From NCBI GenBank assembly GCA_025267735.1, contig CM046301.1, positions 59,291,872 through 59,355,871 of the forward strand: a DNA stretch of 64,000 bases, in the 5' to 3' direction. Below are positions 35,801-46,429 of the stretch, in pieces (position 1 is the stretch's first letter; each line of letters starts with the position of its first letter). The notes below the pieces were generated by a model. The model was not told the DNA's origin. It worked only from the letters and a program-made list of their open reading frames with translations, and searched no databases. Made by a program: the position numbers and the translations under genes. This DNA is from Mactra quadrangularis (Eukaryota > Mollusca > Bivalvia > Venerida > Mactridae).

Positions 35801-38458
35801 TTTCAGATGTTTAAATGTTACGATGACGTCATCATAGAAAATAAATGACCTCATTTTGGAGAAAAAATGACGTCACGTTATAGTTACGTAGATTTGTGTA
35901 GCTCTAACAATACACAGAATAGAGCATTAAAAAAGGGAAGAGTATGTGCCGATTTTGGAATAAGATGAGAGCTAAGAACACAGATTGTTTAGAGTGACGT
36001 AGCAACGGGTGAATTGTCATTTTATGAGCTTAGGAATTAAACTAAAAATATCTTATTTCAAAATTAATCAATATTCTGATTTATTCTAAGACATGTTACA
36101 GATTTATCCTACCCCAAAGTGATCTCTTAGAAGGAAAACCTATTGACCTAATAAACCTATCTTTATTCGGCACCTTTGCTTTATCCGGCAATCACATGAC
36201 TACGCATGACGGACTACTTTTCTACATAAACATAACATTGGGCATCAAAAGCGGCTGCGTTTCATTCTTTTAACGACAACTTTAAATTTGACGAATATCC
36301 AGCCATTATACAGTAAATACATAGGTTGACTATTGTTTTACCAAAGCCAAGCCACGCATAAATTCAATATAATGAAACTGGCTTAAAAAATCATCATCGA
36401 CGTTCACGGCACTGACAGTCCTGGTCATTTTCTGAAAATCGTTGACATCCCTTCAGCGTCGCTGCGTGTGCATTTCCCTTCATAATCCTTTTATCCATAT
36501 CGTCAATTTAAAGTTTGAATATCACATATAAATTTCACAGTCTCTCATACAGAGTTGTCGATCCTTACAGTGATCTATATCTCTGTAAACGTCTCGGGTT
36601 TTACAAGATTCTTGTAAAATAGTAATATAATTTAGATTTTGTATCTAAAGCGTAATTCGTCTTTAATATATATATTATCTCAAATTTTTACGTGAAATAT
36701 AATTATATTACAGGCGAAATCCAATTTTTAAAGAGTTATATTTACAAGAACTTTTTTCTTGTGAAACGTCTTCCTATTCTGAGTAATTTGGCTTTTTTAC
36801 TCATCCGCAAAAAATGTCAACAATAGATGATATTGCTAAAAATTATGACAAAAATTTAGTGCTAAGGGACTGTCAACGACAAGCCTTTGAACATCTACAA
36901 GACAAGAAAGGTGATCTGTTATTTAGTTTGTCTGTTGCGTTTGGACAAAATTCAAAAATTGTCACATGATCGTTTTAAACGATCACGTGTTTGGGACTAC
37001 TTTCGAGACGTTAACAGAGATAAAGATCACTGTAAGGATCGACAACTCTGTATGAGAGATTGATAAATTTCAGTCTCCTGTTAAATCCATGATCAATAAA
37101 AGTAAACTCGTCAAATGACGAATCCTACAAACGCTCCTAAATAAAACCGCCATGTTGAAAACAAACTTTACTTACATGACGTCATAAAAACTTATTCGTC
37201 CTCGGAAAATTCGCAAGTGATTTATTACTTAACTATAATGGAGTCAATCATTGGGATTATTTCATGACACGCAAACACTTATAAGACCGCTTAACACAAT
37301 CACTGCGCTTCGATTCGACCATCTGAATTTAAAGCATGTTAAACACAGAATTTTAGGATTTTAAATTAGTCAATCAAGCAAATGCGAGTAAGATAAATAG
37401 AATATTAGGTTAGTGTCAATCTGTACTTAGTTTATCCGGCTCGTCTCCAAAAGGATTATTCGACTCGGCAAGCCTCGCCGAATAAACCTTTCTCCAACTT
37501 GCCGGATAAACTAAGTACAGATAGACACTTACCTAATATTCTCTATATTTTGTAAAAAAAACACGTCGTCATTTCTTCTCAAAAATGACGTCATTTATCT
37601 TTCAGATGACCTCACATTGACGTTAAAATCCGAGTAATCCAACTGATTGGACCTAGCTATTTGAAGAGTATGCAAAGGGAAATAATTTACTAAAGTCCCT
37701 TTTAACATGTACTATATTTTGTACCCGTCATATATAAAGGAATAAAAGTAAAAGTAAATATATCTAAAATAATATGTTTATACCTTTTAGGTCCAAAGTG
37801 GACAATCTACAATGAATGCTCACAGAAAAATGAACCTGACGGAAAATGTTTGAAAAAAGTTGAAGATAACTGCCGACAGGAAAAAATTCGCGTACTGAAA
37901 GTATTGCGTCTTTCACTTAGAGATGCCTCGTTGTTATTAACAGAATTACCAAATTTGTCTATTATACAACTGTTTAGAGACCCACGTGGCATTATAAACA
38001 GTCATATAAAAACAAGTTGGTTTCATTTAAAGCAGAGAAACAAGGAGGAAGTAAAATTGGATATAATTGCACACTGCAATCGAATTAAAGATGACATTGT
38101 TTTTAGTGAAACTTTGGTACGAATGTATCCAGATCGAGTCAAGATAGTCCAGTACGAGGATATTGACGGCGACATTGAAAAGGCTAAAATTATCTACAAA
38201 TTTGTTGAAATGGATATGCCACAAACAAACGGAAGCGACTTCTACGAATTGTTCCAAAATTCTACCCACCAAACCGATTTTCTGTCCGGACCATATAAAT
38301 ACAGGAAAACGTTACCGTTTAAATATAATGAAATGTTTAACAAATATTGTCCAGATGTGATAAATAAACTTGGATTTAATCTGTTTAAAACAGAACAAGA
38401 ATTTAATGACCCTAAAATGAATCCTGTGAAAAGTGGAAAATTACCTTTTGAATTGTAG
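23407..38458 (+). CDS. Carbohydrate 6-O-sulfotransferase-like gene, copy B (3 exons, complete)
   Basis: Exons 23407-23843, 35580-35683 and 37791-38458 join in the same phases as copy A and give 402 residues. The N-terminal anchor (residues 11-31), RSGSTF at 98-103 and FRDPRGIINSH near 242-252 are intact, so it should be an active PAPS-dependent Golgi enzyme of the CHST family. An in-frame TAA 12 bases upstream fixes the start at ATG 23407. The stem has about two 11-residue units where copy A has nearly six. By my count, exon 2 matches copy A at 17 of 34 residues. In exon 3 the two copies differ at about 24 of the first 96 residues but only about 8 of the last 125. Intron 1 carries the 8.2 kb TIR element and intron 2 the RecQ-fragment element. 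Acceptor specificity is unknown. Confidence 0.88.
23845..23958 (+). repeat. 23-bp tandem repeat starting at the splice donor of copy B exon 1
   Basis: Five units of the form AAGTAATTAAATTATTGTCG follow the donor directly; copy A has one. Some units contain AAAGTAATT, which resembles a donor. Confidence 0.88.
24009..24212 (-). mobile_element. tRNA-Ser-like SINE, copy 2
   Basis: Same body and orientation as 15831-16035, sharing TAGCTCGATTGTGAAACAAG at its far end and the tRNA-like head near 24140-24212. Confidence 0.75.
24411..24500. repeat. Left terminal inverted repeat of the 8.2 kb element
   Basis: TACGGAAGCCCTGGAGGGAC, then an AT array of TTTATAACTTATAA. Just inside, at 24507-24530, is a tight hairpin AGCCCGTGC/GCACGGGCT. 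Confidence 0.88.
24540..25730. other. Left interior of the 8.2 kb element, no recognised gene
   Basis: Short frames occur on both strands (for example minus 25077-24847) but none shows a known motif or a convincing splice partner. Confidence 0.4.
25731..26110. repeat. Tandem repeat of about 180-190 bp
   Basis: Two to two and a half units share CACTTTACACC, the sequence around CCAAAAGGATTTGACC, GGAATGTTGG and GTGCACCTGG. No coding potential is evident. Confidence 0.8.
26380..26640. repeat. Tandem repeat of about 140 bp with palindromic AGGTCACAGTGACCT sites
   Basis: Two units each contain CCCCTATTGATTTTGG, then AGGTCACAGTGACCT (26424-26438, 26563-26577), and end near CCTTG. The 15-base core equals the nuclear-receptor inverted repeat AGGTCA-nnn-TGACCT. 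In the first unit TCA precedes it and TGA follows it symmetrically. Confidence 0.85.
26718..29850 (+). pseudogene. Non-LTR retrotransposon (CR1/Jockey-like), 5'-truncated and broken
   Basis: From about 26718 an endonuclease (EEP) domain reads in one frame, with LLTETW, GGGIAI, IYRPP, MGDFNLH (catalytic DFN), LDLVLT and SDHRVV. After a frameshift near 27660-27686 the reverse transcriptase follows: YRPVSNLSFLSKVIEK, then a TGA stop at 28267-28269, DLSAAFDTVDH, VPQGSCLGP, and the active site FADD near 28629-28640 in place of the usual YADD. A second frameshift near 29370 separates the C-terminus (WNKLPDD region), which ends at 29496. The 3' tail carries duplicated AAAGGTGATGTTTCGAC and GTTAACAGT blocks and ends A-rich. 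No ORF1 is visible. It lies inside the 8.2 kb TIR element and is probably a later insertion into it. The clade is inferred from motif order only. Confidence 0.88.
29850..30380. other. AT-rich stretch between LINE tail and resident gene
   Basis: Nothing recognised; it may include the 3' end of the minus-strand resident gene. Confidence 0.4.
30381..32489 (-). pseudogene. Resident gene of the 8.2 kb element: unknown N-domain plus Ig-like domain, one frameshift
   Basis: Exon 1 is 32489-32454 (12 codons, starting MVATG, GT donor) and lies just inside the right TIR. Exon 2 begins at 31471 after CTCCTTTTTCAG, in the same phase. The first part has a basic GRERGRRAEYKVHLGW segment and a KGGGNRTIT motif. 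A one-base frame break occurs in an A6 tract at 31274-31279, after which the frame runs on with FFKDGKSYFGEL to the stop at 30381. Residues around VCSIYHNQGCVHRWL to NEAGTYHVEI look like an Ig-like fold (Cys, Trp, then GTYxxE). The C-terminus has 18-residue repeats of the SGPTHTVASFSPM type (30430-30560). I know similar GGGxR N-terminal regions from uncharacterised invertebrate proteins but cannot name the family. There is no transposase signature. Confidence 0.6.
31608..31860. repeat. TTATAACTTATTA array
   Basis: About 250 bp of TTATTAGTTATAACTTAATA variants with a period of about 45-50 bp, in intron 1 of the resident gene. The motif resembles the subterminal arrays beside both TIRs of the same element. 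Confidence 0.85.
32525..32639. repeat. Right terminal inverted repeat of the 8.2 kb element
   Basis: Inverse of the left end over about 50 bases with few mismatches, then the same AT array in diverged form. Confidence 0.88.
33345..33545. repeat. Degenerate copy of the GTGTTCAGTTACCGCG MITE interior
   Basis: ATTCGGAGCCCTTCCGCAATTC and, later, GACCGGTGTTGCAGTAAACA correspond to interior parts of 14194-14510. The termini are not recognisable. Confidence 0.5.
33646..33853. mobile_element. AACTCAACCC MITE, copy 3
   Basis: Right end GTTACTGAACACGCTG; interior CAACTCAACCC and its inverse. Related to 18298-18483 and 22425-22646. Confidence 0.75.
34184..34565. mobile_element. TA-target palindromic element built from TTTCG/CGAAA blocks
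   Basis: TIRs of about 60 bp, YGGAGCCCCTAAAGTG..., flanked by TA (34182-34183, 34566-34567). The interior is a run of ATTATTTCGTTTAAACG and CGAAATAATTATTTCG variants, so nearly the whole 382 bp can fold back on itself. Confidence 0.9.
35580..35683 (+). CDS. Sulfotransferase copy B, exon 2 (104 bp)
   Basis: Acceptor TTTCAG before 35580 and donor GTAAG after 35683. Same size and phases as copy A exon 2, and keeps LDYLLDIYNC. Only half of the residues match the paralogue. Confidence 0.85.
36541..37059. mobile_element. Inverted-repeat element carrying a RecQ-like fragment
   Basis: TIRs of about 55 bp start TCTCTCATACAGAGTTGTCG on both strands and continue through GTAAACGTCTCG-like sequence. The 519-bp element sits in intron 2 of copy B. 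It contains a short open frame at 36814-36969. Target duplications are unclear; AAATTTC-type sequence occurs on both sides but is offset. Confidence 0.7.
36814..36969 (+). pseudogene. 51-residue fragment resembling the N-terminus of a RecQ-type helicase
   Basis: Starts MSTIDDIAKNYD. It has RDCQRQAFEHLQDKKGDLLF, close to the Q-motif/pre-Walker-A region of RecQ-like helicases (pattern LxxxQxxAxxxLxxxxGDxLxSLPTGxGKS). The Walker A itself is degenerate (SVAFGQN in place of PTGFGKS) and a stop follows. It is probably an exon relic of a larger parent element. Confidence 0.45.
37404..37545. repeat. Foldback palindrome with arms of about 45 bp
   Basis: TGTACTTAGTTTATCCGGC is mirrored by GCCGGATAAACTAAGTACA, with outer TTAGGTTAGTGTCAATC/GATAGACACTTACCTAA continuing the pairing. 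The centre repeats GGATTATTCG and CGAATAAACC in inverted order. Confidence 0.88.
37617..37665. repeat. Single end of the MITE seen at 52957-53220
   Basis: GTTAAAATCCGAGTAATCCA through CCTAGCTATTTG matches 53183-53225; the sequence continues in parallel for about 60 more bases. Confidence 0.6.
37791..38458 (+). CDS. Sulfotransferase copy B, exon 3
   Basis: Acceptor CTTTTAG before 37791; completes a Gly codon and encodes 221 residues to the TAG at 38456-38458. LFRDPRGIINSH is intact. Similarity to copy A stops about 20 bases after the stop codon. Confidence 0.88.
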
Positions 38459-38799
38459 GGGCCAAACCCTTTTTGGAAGGATTTTTTTCAAAAATTCCTT
38501 TCTATGTCAGCGCTCTGCGAAATTTGAAAAAGAACGAACAACACCTTCAACTCAATAGAAATCAATGAGTCAATGCGACCAAGAAATAGTGCAGTAGAAA
38601 AATATGTGTATTATCAAAAGTAGATAAGTTGAAAAAAGTAATTTAAAGAAATACTTAAAATTATGATATTTAATTTTTTTACACATTAATCAAACAGCAT
38701 TCTTACTGTGCACGGAGAGAAGTTTTTTTTTGTATTATTGCGCATTAGTATCTACCACACGCTTGTATATAAATACAATTTTAACGAGCGGTTATCACA

Positions 38800-38955
38800 G
38801 CTGGAATTTACCTTGAGAGCGTAAAGCGCTGGACATTTGTCGAAGTTAAGCAACGAAATATAAGGTTAATCTTTGGATGGATGTCCGTAGAGGTTTAATG
38901 ACAGCGCGAAGCGTATTTCATAAATGTTTTATCATTATTATTATTATTATAATTA
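38800..38955 (+). mobile_element. 5S-rRNA-derived repeat (SINE3-like) with ATT tail
   Basis: GTCGAAGTTAAGCAACG and CTTTGGATGGATGTCCG match the internal control region of metazoan 5S rRNA in the right order and spacing. The start and flanking stem are degraded. An AGCGCGAAGCGTATTTCATA segment and an (ATT)n run follow, which fits a retroposed element rather than a 5S gene. Confidence 0.65.
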
Positions 38956-39329
38956 GACCACAACAAATTAATCGTTATGTTCGTCTGATTTCTCGCACCT
39001 TAAAATCCGAAAATAAAACAATGCATCCGCACCTTGAAATTAACGCATCATAAATTTCGGAAAAGTCAAAAGTTTTGACACTCGGCCAAGTAGAATTGAA
39101 CTGAAAATTAGTAAATTGAGTTCTAAATAGCAATATAAATCAGCATAATTTCACTGTTACGGTAAAGCAGTAATGTATTCTTGCTAACGTACGGCATTAG
39201 AAATTACAATGGCACAATCCTTTGTTCAGAAATATGATAACTGCACTCTGTCTTAGACCGTAAACTGAACATTTACTCTCTCTTCACACCTTATCTTGAT
39301 GTGTGACGTCATACGTGTCTTTGTAGTGT

Positions 39330-39595
39330 AAAAAAAGTTAAAAGTTAAAGTGCGGTTTAAAGTCTGCTTCCATCTACATGTTCAGCCGACTTTACAATCT
39401 TGTACGTTAACTCCTGGTCATTGAAATCACCCTCAGGCAGGCGATCCCTCACAGTTCCCATTTACACCTGGGTGGAGTGGAACAATTGTAGGTTAATTTC
39501 TTGCTCAAGGAAATTAGCAGTGCCCCTAGTGGGGATCAAACCCGGGACCTCTCGATCCCTAAGCGCCAGTCCTACCACTGGACCACTGCTCCTAA
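39330..39595 (-). mobile_element. tRNA-headed SINE (GTGTAAATGGG type), copy 2
   Basis: Best preserved copy. The minus strand has head GGAGCAGTGGTCCAGTGG, B box GGGTTTGATCCCC and body CCAGGTGTAAATGGG. Confidence 0.82.
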
Positions 39596-39599
39596 CAAT

Positions 39600-41079
39600 A
39601 CGAAGATTGATCCATAGAGAGCAGGTAGAACAGGGAGAAAATTTTACATTCCAACAATTTTGATGTCCCAAAGTAACATATCAGACTTGATTTAATTCTT
39701 GTGGTAAAATAAGACATTAGCATAATTTACCAAAATATAATTACATTGTATAAACAAAACAAAAAGTGAACCGAGCTGGTCCATTATAAGATTAGTGTGG
39801 TTCTGTTAATTGGTAATCTGTGCTTCCTAGTTATCTAGTATTAATAAAAGTAATACCAAAGACAAATGAAGTTATCTTTTACGTATGAACTCGTGAAGGT
39901 GTAAACATCTCCTACCCTACTTCTAACAAGTTTTAAATTCAATTGAATTTTCATCTGGAGTAATTGTTAACTTGCTTTATATAGCATAGAACTACTTATT
40001 ACGTGATTACACTATAGTCTATAGATATATGGTTATATGTTATATAAGAAAGTCCATACATTTTATGCTCTTTTTAACGTATGGTATTACTAAATAAATG
40101 TCTTAGAAACCGCACAAATTTATTCTTCGCTTTTGCTCGCTTCTCAAAATTAAAAATATGGAAAAAGAATTTATTTTTAAAGCGGAGGCTCGTCTTTTTT
40201 ATTATACTAATGAATATGTACCTAAAGTAATGCCCTATACTTCTTTAAAAGTAGTGAACAATCTTGAAAGTAACCTCCCCCGAAAAAAAATGAAATTCTT
40301 CTGCCCCTAGATGGGATTTTATTGCATCTGGAGATGTTTATTTTTCATTGCATATCTAGCCTAGATCCGCCTATGCTGTATAGCGAGGCTAGAGTAACGG
40401 AAGTTCCGTCACGATTTTATTAACAGGAGAAGGATGTCAGTTAAACACAAAATGACTATCGACCATGGGGCTACTTTCTACACTCGCCATGTTGTTATTG
40501 TTGATTTATTTCTTATATATGTATTTATTTTTATTTATCTTTCCGCTGTAATGTTTTTCTTTCTTTTAACAGACCGTGCAGAAGGATTGATCCTTCTGTT
40601 ATAATTCAATCCTTCTGTCAACAGACCCAGCAGAAAGATTGATCTTTCTGCTGTAGTTTAATCCTTCTGCCAGCAGACACAACAGAAGGGTCGTTTCTTC
40701 TGCTGTGTCTGCTGAGTCTGCCAACTTAATGTTCATGAACAAAAGTACATATGAAGGACATTTTAACTTCAACAGTTACTTCCCTTTGATTGAAAAGAAC
40801 AAAACATGACGTGACCATGTGGGACGTTTGCGTGAAGGAATGTAATATTATGAGATTTTTCGTTCACAGATTAGTCAAAATCGAACTGGAAGCAGTAAAA
40901 TGTTGATTTGGCAATTCAAACTTTCAACTGATTTGCAGGCCTTGGATTTTATTTGGATGACCGTCATTGCTATATATTTTGTTCGATACGGAAACGTTCG
41001 ATCAGATATATCAATCAAACCTACAATACCGGTAGCCCTAGTTGGATGTACAAGCTTGCTGAGTGATAATGAATTCATC
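39600..41079. other. Intergenic stretch
   Basis: No gene seen; contains the tandem repeat at 40580-40735 and the shared AAAGCGGAGGC block at 40177. Confidence 0.5.
40580..40735. repeat. Tandem repeat of about 60 bp with internal palindromes
   Basis: Two and a half units of CAGAAGGATTGATCCTTCTG followed by AATCCTTCTGYCARCAGAC variants. Each unit contains a 19-20-base palindrome and an inverse copy. Confidence 0.85.
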
Positions 41080-41345
41080 TTTAATTCTTATCTACTTTGG
41101 TTATGTATGGCATCCATCTCTTCTAATCAGACTTCTAAAGTCAGCTTCCATAGAGATTTGCATGATACACCCTGTTCATTGAAAACATCTTCAGGCAGGT
41201 GATCTCTCACAGAACCCATTTACACCTGGGTGGAGTGGAACAATATTAGTTAACAGAATTAGCAGTGCCCTGAGTGGGGTTCAAACCCAGGACCTCTCAA
41301 TCCATGAACACATGTCCTACCCCTGGACCACTGCTTCTACAAGGG
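41080..41345 (-). mobile_element. tRNA-headed SINE (GTGTAAATGGG type), copy 3
   Basis: The minus strand shares CCAGGTGTAAATGGG and the B-box-like GGGTTTGAACCCC with 39330-39595; more diverged at the 3' end. Confidence 0.75.
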
Positions 41346-41411
41346 TATGACCACCTGCAGTCAGATATAAACCTTAACATTGCTAGGCAAAAATAAAAAA
41401 TCAAACCATTC

Positions 41412-41486
41412 TCGTTCCCAGAGTCTAGTAGGATTATCAATACTAGCTAGTATTGAGAATCCTACTAGACTCCGAGAACGAGAACG
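41412..41486. repeat. Perfect-centre foldback hairpin
   Basis: TCTCGTTCCCAGAGTCTAGT and its continuation pair with the immediately following inverse copy around the centre ACTAGCTAGT, with about 37 bp per arm and no loop. Confidence 0.88.
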
Positions 41487-41489
41487 AAA

Positions 41490-44400
41490 TAAAACTAACT
41501 GACGAACCACAATCAAGGGACAAGGACAAAACCTTAGACAAGTAACAACACAGTGTATAATTTATAAGCATTTTAATTAATTAACAAAGTCTACAAACAA
41601 TTACTATAGGGTAACATGTGTATATGTTAAAAATTATGCAGCAAATCTGCTAAGGAATGAAAAATGAATTAATATACACAATAAGGAATGAAGTAAAAAG
41701 AGAAACATAAATTAAATATTACAAAAAATAAAACAAATGTATTAAAATCACAAAGTGCGGACTTCAAAAATATTGATTGTTAAATTGTAAAATAAAATCT
41801 AGCGCATAATAAAATTTATGGTACAATACAACAATCAAATGACCACTCACATTCATACATGTAACAATACTATTAGAGCAATGTCACTCAAAACTATTAA
41901 TAAATATTTTATGTTTAAATACAAATGAGTACAGATCTTAGCTTTCGCTTTTCTTTTTTGTCTGACTAAATTTGGTGCTTTACAAATAAATGTACATGTA
42001 ATTTTGTTTGACTAATTATAGCGGAAAAATATGCAGTTTCAGATTATGTGCGTTTTGAACCAATAACATGGTTTTTGTGTACAGTGTCACATACATGTAT
42101 ACATATTCTGATGGCTATATACAAGTGTAAAATAACCTCTCATCATGGAAATCACCTTCAAACAGATGACCCTTAACACATACACCATGTTTAAATCAAA
42201 GTATTGAAATACAGAAAGATTTTCATGCACATTGAAACCTAACAAATCTATACTAAAGATTACTCCTTACACATTAGATTCAAGTACGAATCGAGCAGGG
42301 CAAAAAATGCGGGCAATGTGTTCATTCTACCCTGTATTACTGGCAAATATCATTAAGATTTTATTTTCCTCTTCTTGCCATACAAAATCTTGAAGTACAG
42401 TTTTCCCTATGTACACTTTGCATATAAATTATGTAGGTTCATTAGTGTTAAATATGTAAAATAACTTAAACTTCAAGTAATACAAAGAATGACCACAGTA
42501 TCATTACATTAAACAACTTCAGACACTATTGATTTATTGATATACTCCTTTGTGTATTAAAGAGATTTGACTACACCCCTTCCACACGCTTAACAATGTA
42601 AGTAAACACCTGTCACCGAGTCAGATGACGGAACTACTTTTATCGCTCAGAAACTGCGTAGTAAATCAGAGACACATGTATCAATCCGCAGGTTAACCTG
42701 GTCAGGCATTTTCGTCAATATCTTTCGGCTTGTGGTATAACTTAAACCTTTCGGCAAAATCACCGAAAGTCTAAAAATGTACTTGCATGCTATTTTATAG
42801 CTGAAGGAAGTTATCATTGTCCCAGGCTTAATTTTAACCAGGAACTTTTTGACCGCTAGAAGCGTCTAACAGCTGGATTCCAGTCTATATCGCAATACCA
42901 TCAACAATATTCTAAACCAGTCATTCAAAAATTAAGACAGACTTGAAAAAATTACAATGTAAAAACTCCTAAACTAAATTCTACATTAAAATATAATCTC
43001 ATTTATGATTTTTATAACAAATATCATTCATTGTTGTAAGGAATAGCAATTTAAATTATAATAAAATAAACTAGAAACAATAAATTATATAACAAATAAT
43101 TTAAAAACTACAAAATAGTTATAATGAACGTAAAATTGCCTTCAAATATTGCAATAATAATATTTTTGGTACAATTAATCTTTGTTAAGAAATAACTTTC
43201 ATCATATTTAAATAAAAGATTAAACCCCATATAAAAAAATCAAAGTATAACAAAAAATAAGAAAGTATGATAATTTAGCACAAAAATCGTCTGAAGTCAA
43301 TTTGCATTTTATGACATAGGTGCAGAACATCATACTCCAATACAATAACTAAAGAATTTTAACGCTTTTGAACATATATTCAATATGAAAAGAGCGCTAT
43401 ACAAATTTGGTATATAATTATAGAATAAAGATGGTTTTATGCTATTGAGTATTATAGCTAGAGACTTAAAACAAGTTTTGAAACATATATCCTACTCGTA
43501 ATGGCTATAACTTCAGATCCATTATTTAAACGTAAAAAAATTGAATCCCATTATTTGAAGCTTCCTTAGAGGTAAAAAAATTGAATCACAACCATGCAAC
43601 AATTAAAAGAAAACTCACTAATATTTGATGCCTCCAAAGCATCTAGATAGCATCTAGGATAAATAAAGCATCATTTACAATATCTAAGTTCTACAAAAAA
43701 ATATCATAATCAAAAGCAAAAACATTAAATACTGAAAGACATAATAGTGAAGTAAAGCAAAAATCCAAATGTACCAAAGATATGACTAAAATTGTTGACA
43801 AATTATAATAAGTGAAAATAGTGTATTATACTTTTTACTTGGAACTCAAATACAAGTTTTTTTTAGCTGAATAAGGTTTGTTTGTACTGGATGAATGTGT
43901 GCAAAACAAAATTATTTTAAATATTATTGCTGAAAAGTATGCAACACAGATTAAATCCTATTGTTTCGAGTACACACATTACTGTTTCAACTTTGTTCCA
44001 CACAGGCACAGTCAGAACAAACAAAGATTTTCAGCTGCAAAAACCCACCAGCTTGAGCTCTAAATCAATTCTATTAGAATACCATTAAAATGAAAAAACT
44101 AAAAACATACATACATGAAAGGTAGCATATTCAGAAAAATCATTCCTACTGCAATCATCTAAATCCAGTCAAATGTATTGTTGATATGCAGAAACAAAAT
44201 GGCTGGTATTTAAAACCATTTTTTTATAAAAGTGAAACACATTAGTAGAATTAATGACAGGTATAATTTTACTCTACAAAAAGGGAGATAAAATGCTTCA
44301 GTCAGAAACTATTATATATAACTAAAGCAGCAAATGATTTCTTGAAAGCTTCTTCTGAAGTTATGCAATACATATATATTTGGACTGGTTTTTAACAAGT

Positions 44401-45350
44401 GTCGCTTTCTAAACATTTAAGTTTTAACTGTATTTTATTCGAAACAGGGTCTTTCTTAACTTTTTAAACTACATTTGTGAATTTGTGACTTGAGCAATAT
44501 TGATGCTTTAATCTGTTCTTTTTTGTTTCTCATTGTATGTTTAAATATGGTATGATATCATTTATTTTGTTATACTGTACAGTACTTTTGAATGTGTTTA
44601 TGTACATGAAAAATTGCTAAAGAAGCTTGGTATGTAATAATATATACAAAGCCGTCTTATTTCAATGAAAAGTGACCATTTAAAGTTTGTGTTAACATAA
44701 ATATTAATGTATAGAATCTATACAAAAAATAACAATACAATAACGATTGTAAATACTGGAAAACTGAGGCATATCATTTGAATAAACTCAATCCACCATG
44801 TGGGCATCATATTCAATGACAACATAATACATATATTTAAACAAAACATTCAAAATTTTGAAACAATTAAAACACAGGAATGAAATACATTGTACATGTA
44901 CAAATAAATAGAATTTTATTTAAAGCAACAGAACTACGTATATGTGAATACATCAAGATGGAAGATAACAGATCTTTGTAAAATTGCAAAATTGAACACA
45001 ACCAAATAAAATTGTACAACGTATACATGTATATATGAATAAAACTCTATTTACTACCATTAAATGATAAATTATTACATCAAATGTAAAGCCAACAATA
45101 CACAGCTGTAATGATAATTAATACATTAATTAATCTAAAAAGAATATGATTCACAACATCAACAAAATATCAAAGTATAAGTGACAATCTTCTAGGTATA
45201 CATTGCTTTCCTCAAGAAAAGAATGTGACTTTTGCAAAGGGGCAAACATCCACTATTCAGTGAAAGGTCCAATAAAAATATCCACAACAACTGCATAAAT
45301 GTTTCATTAAGCACAATATCATCTTAATGCAGTCATCTTCTTAAAGTTTC
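41490..45350. other. AT-rich intergenic stretch, no gene recognised
   Basis: Frames are short and lack motifs. A tail-like GAGCGCTATACAAATTTGG at 43390-43410 resembles 58925-58950 and may be the 3' end of a repeat. It might contain a long 3' UTR of the minus-strand transporter. Confidence 0.4.
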
Positions 45351-45356
45351 CAAAGA

Positions 45357-45434
45357 ACTACAGTCATTGCCTTAAATTTTCTCAAGCACTATATAAAACT
45401 AGTGCTTGAGAAAATGTAAGGCAATGACTGTGGT
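45357..45434. repeat. Near-perfect hairpin, 35-bp stem with 8-base loop
   Basis: The arm CAGTCATTGCCTTAAATTTT continuing to AGCACTA pairs with 45400-45434, with three mismatches by my count. The loop is TATAAAAC. A partial relative of the arm lies at 45595-45625. It could be a foldback element or a pre-miRNA-like structure. Confidence 0.85.
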
Positions 45435-46104
45435 TTCATAAGCTTTAATTAAACATTCAATTTAAAAAAATGGACCAAGGAAACTATCACAATACATGTA
45501 GTTGAAAAAAACTTACAGACCTATTGATTTATACTGATATTGGCTCAAATATCTAGTGTATGCATAGGCTTATCTTGGGTTGCTAACTATAGCCATAGCC
45601 TTAAATTTTCTCTAGCACAGTTTAATGTTATATAGTAACAGGCAACTAGCCTAACTACATAAGATGATAAATATTTACTAGCCCAAGTCAGTTTTCATCA
45701 GTACCAGACATAAGTTCAGGCTAGTGGGATTACAGTGGGGACTGTTTAAAGGGTTAATAAGCCATTAAACCAGGACAAAACAAAACAATCAATGTGACAT
45801 CATACACATATTAAACAAGCAACAATCAAAGAGTTAGTTGTTTAACAACAATTTGTATGTAAAAAAGACTTATAACAAGCAACCAGACTTGTTTAAACTA
45901 AAGAAATACTGAAATACATACTGTTAAACAGCACCATAGAGTAACATAGATATATTAAACAAGTTATCTAAACCTAACAAATTACAACAGTTCATGAGCA
46001 TACTTGATACAAACAACTGGACAAACATATATAATATATACGGTTAAACAATACAATTACATATACAATGCACTTAAATATATATAGACAGTAATACACA
46101 AATA

Positions 46105-46425
46105 GCCGCCCGGCTAGCTCAGTTGGTAGCAGGCAAGTCTACTGATCGAGGGGTGGTGGGTTGGATTCCCGGGCGGGGCATACTTTCGCAGAGCTTGGTC
46201 ATGAAATTATTTCTATGGTCATTCTCCCTCCTACCAATGAGTTTAGTTATCATATGTAAGGCAGTTGTCAGTCACTGACGAAAGTATGCGCTTAGTAGTC
46301 GGTTAACAGCTAAATCCTGAGATTTAGACTTTCCGGGAGGAGTGAGTAGGTTGACTGACCGCCGTTATATGACCATATATGTGTTGCTATGGCGTTAAAC
46401 CCAACAAAAACAAACAAACAAAAAT
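46105..46425 (+). mobile_element. tRNA-headed SINE (GGCTAGCTCAGTTGGTAG type), copy 2
   Basis: Clear A box GGCTAGCTCAGTTGGTAG and B box GGTTGGATTCC, then GGGCGGGGCATACTTTC. Ends GGCGTTAAACCCAAC followed by an A-rich tail. The minus-strand copy is 20610-20925. Confidence 0.85.
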
Positions 46426-46429
46426 ACAC

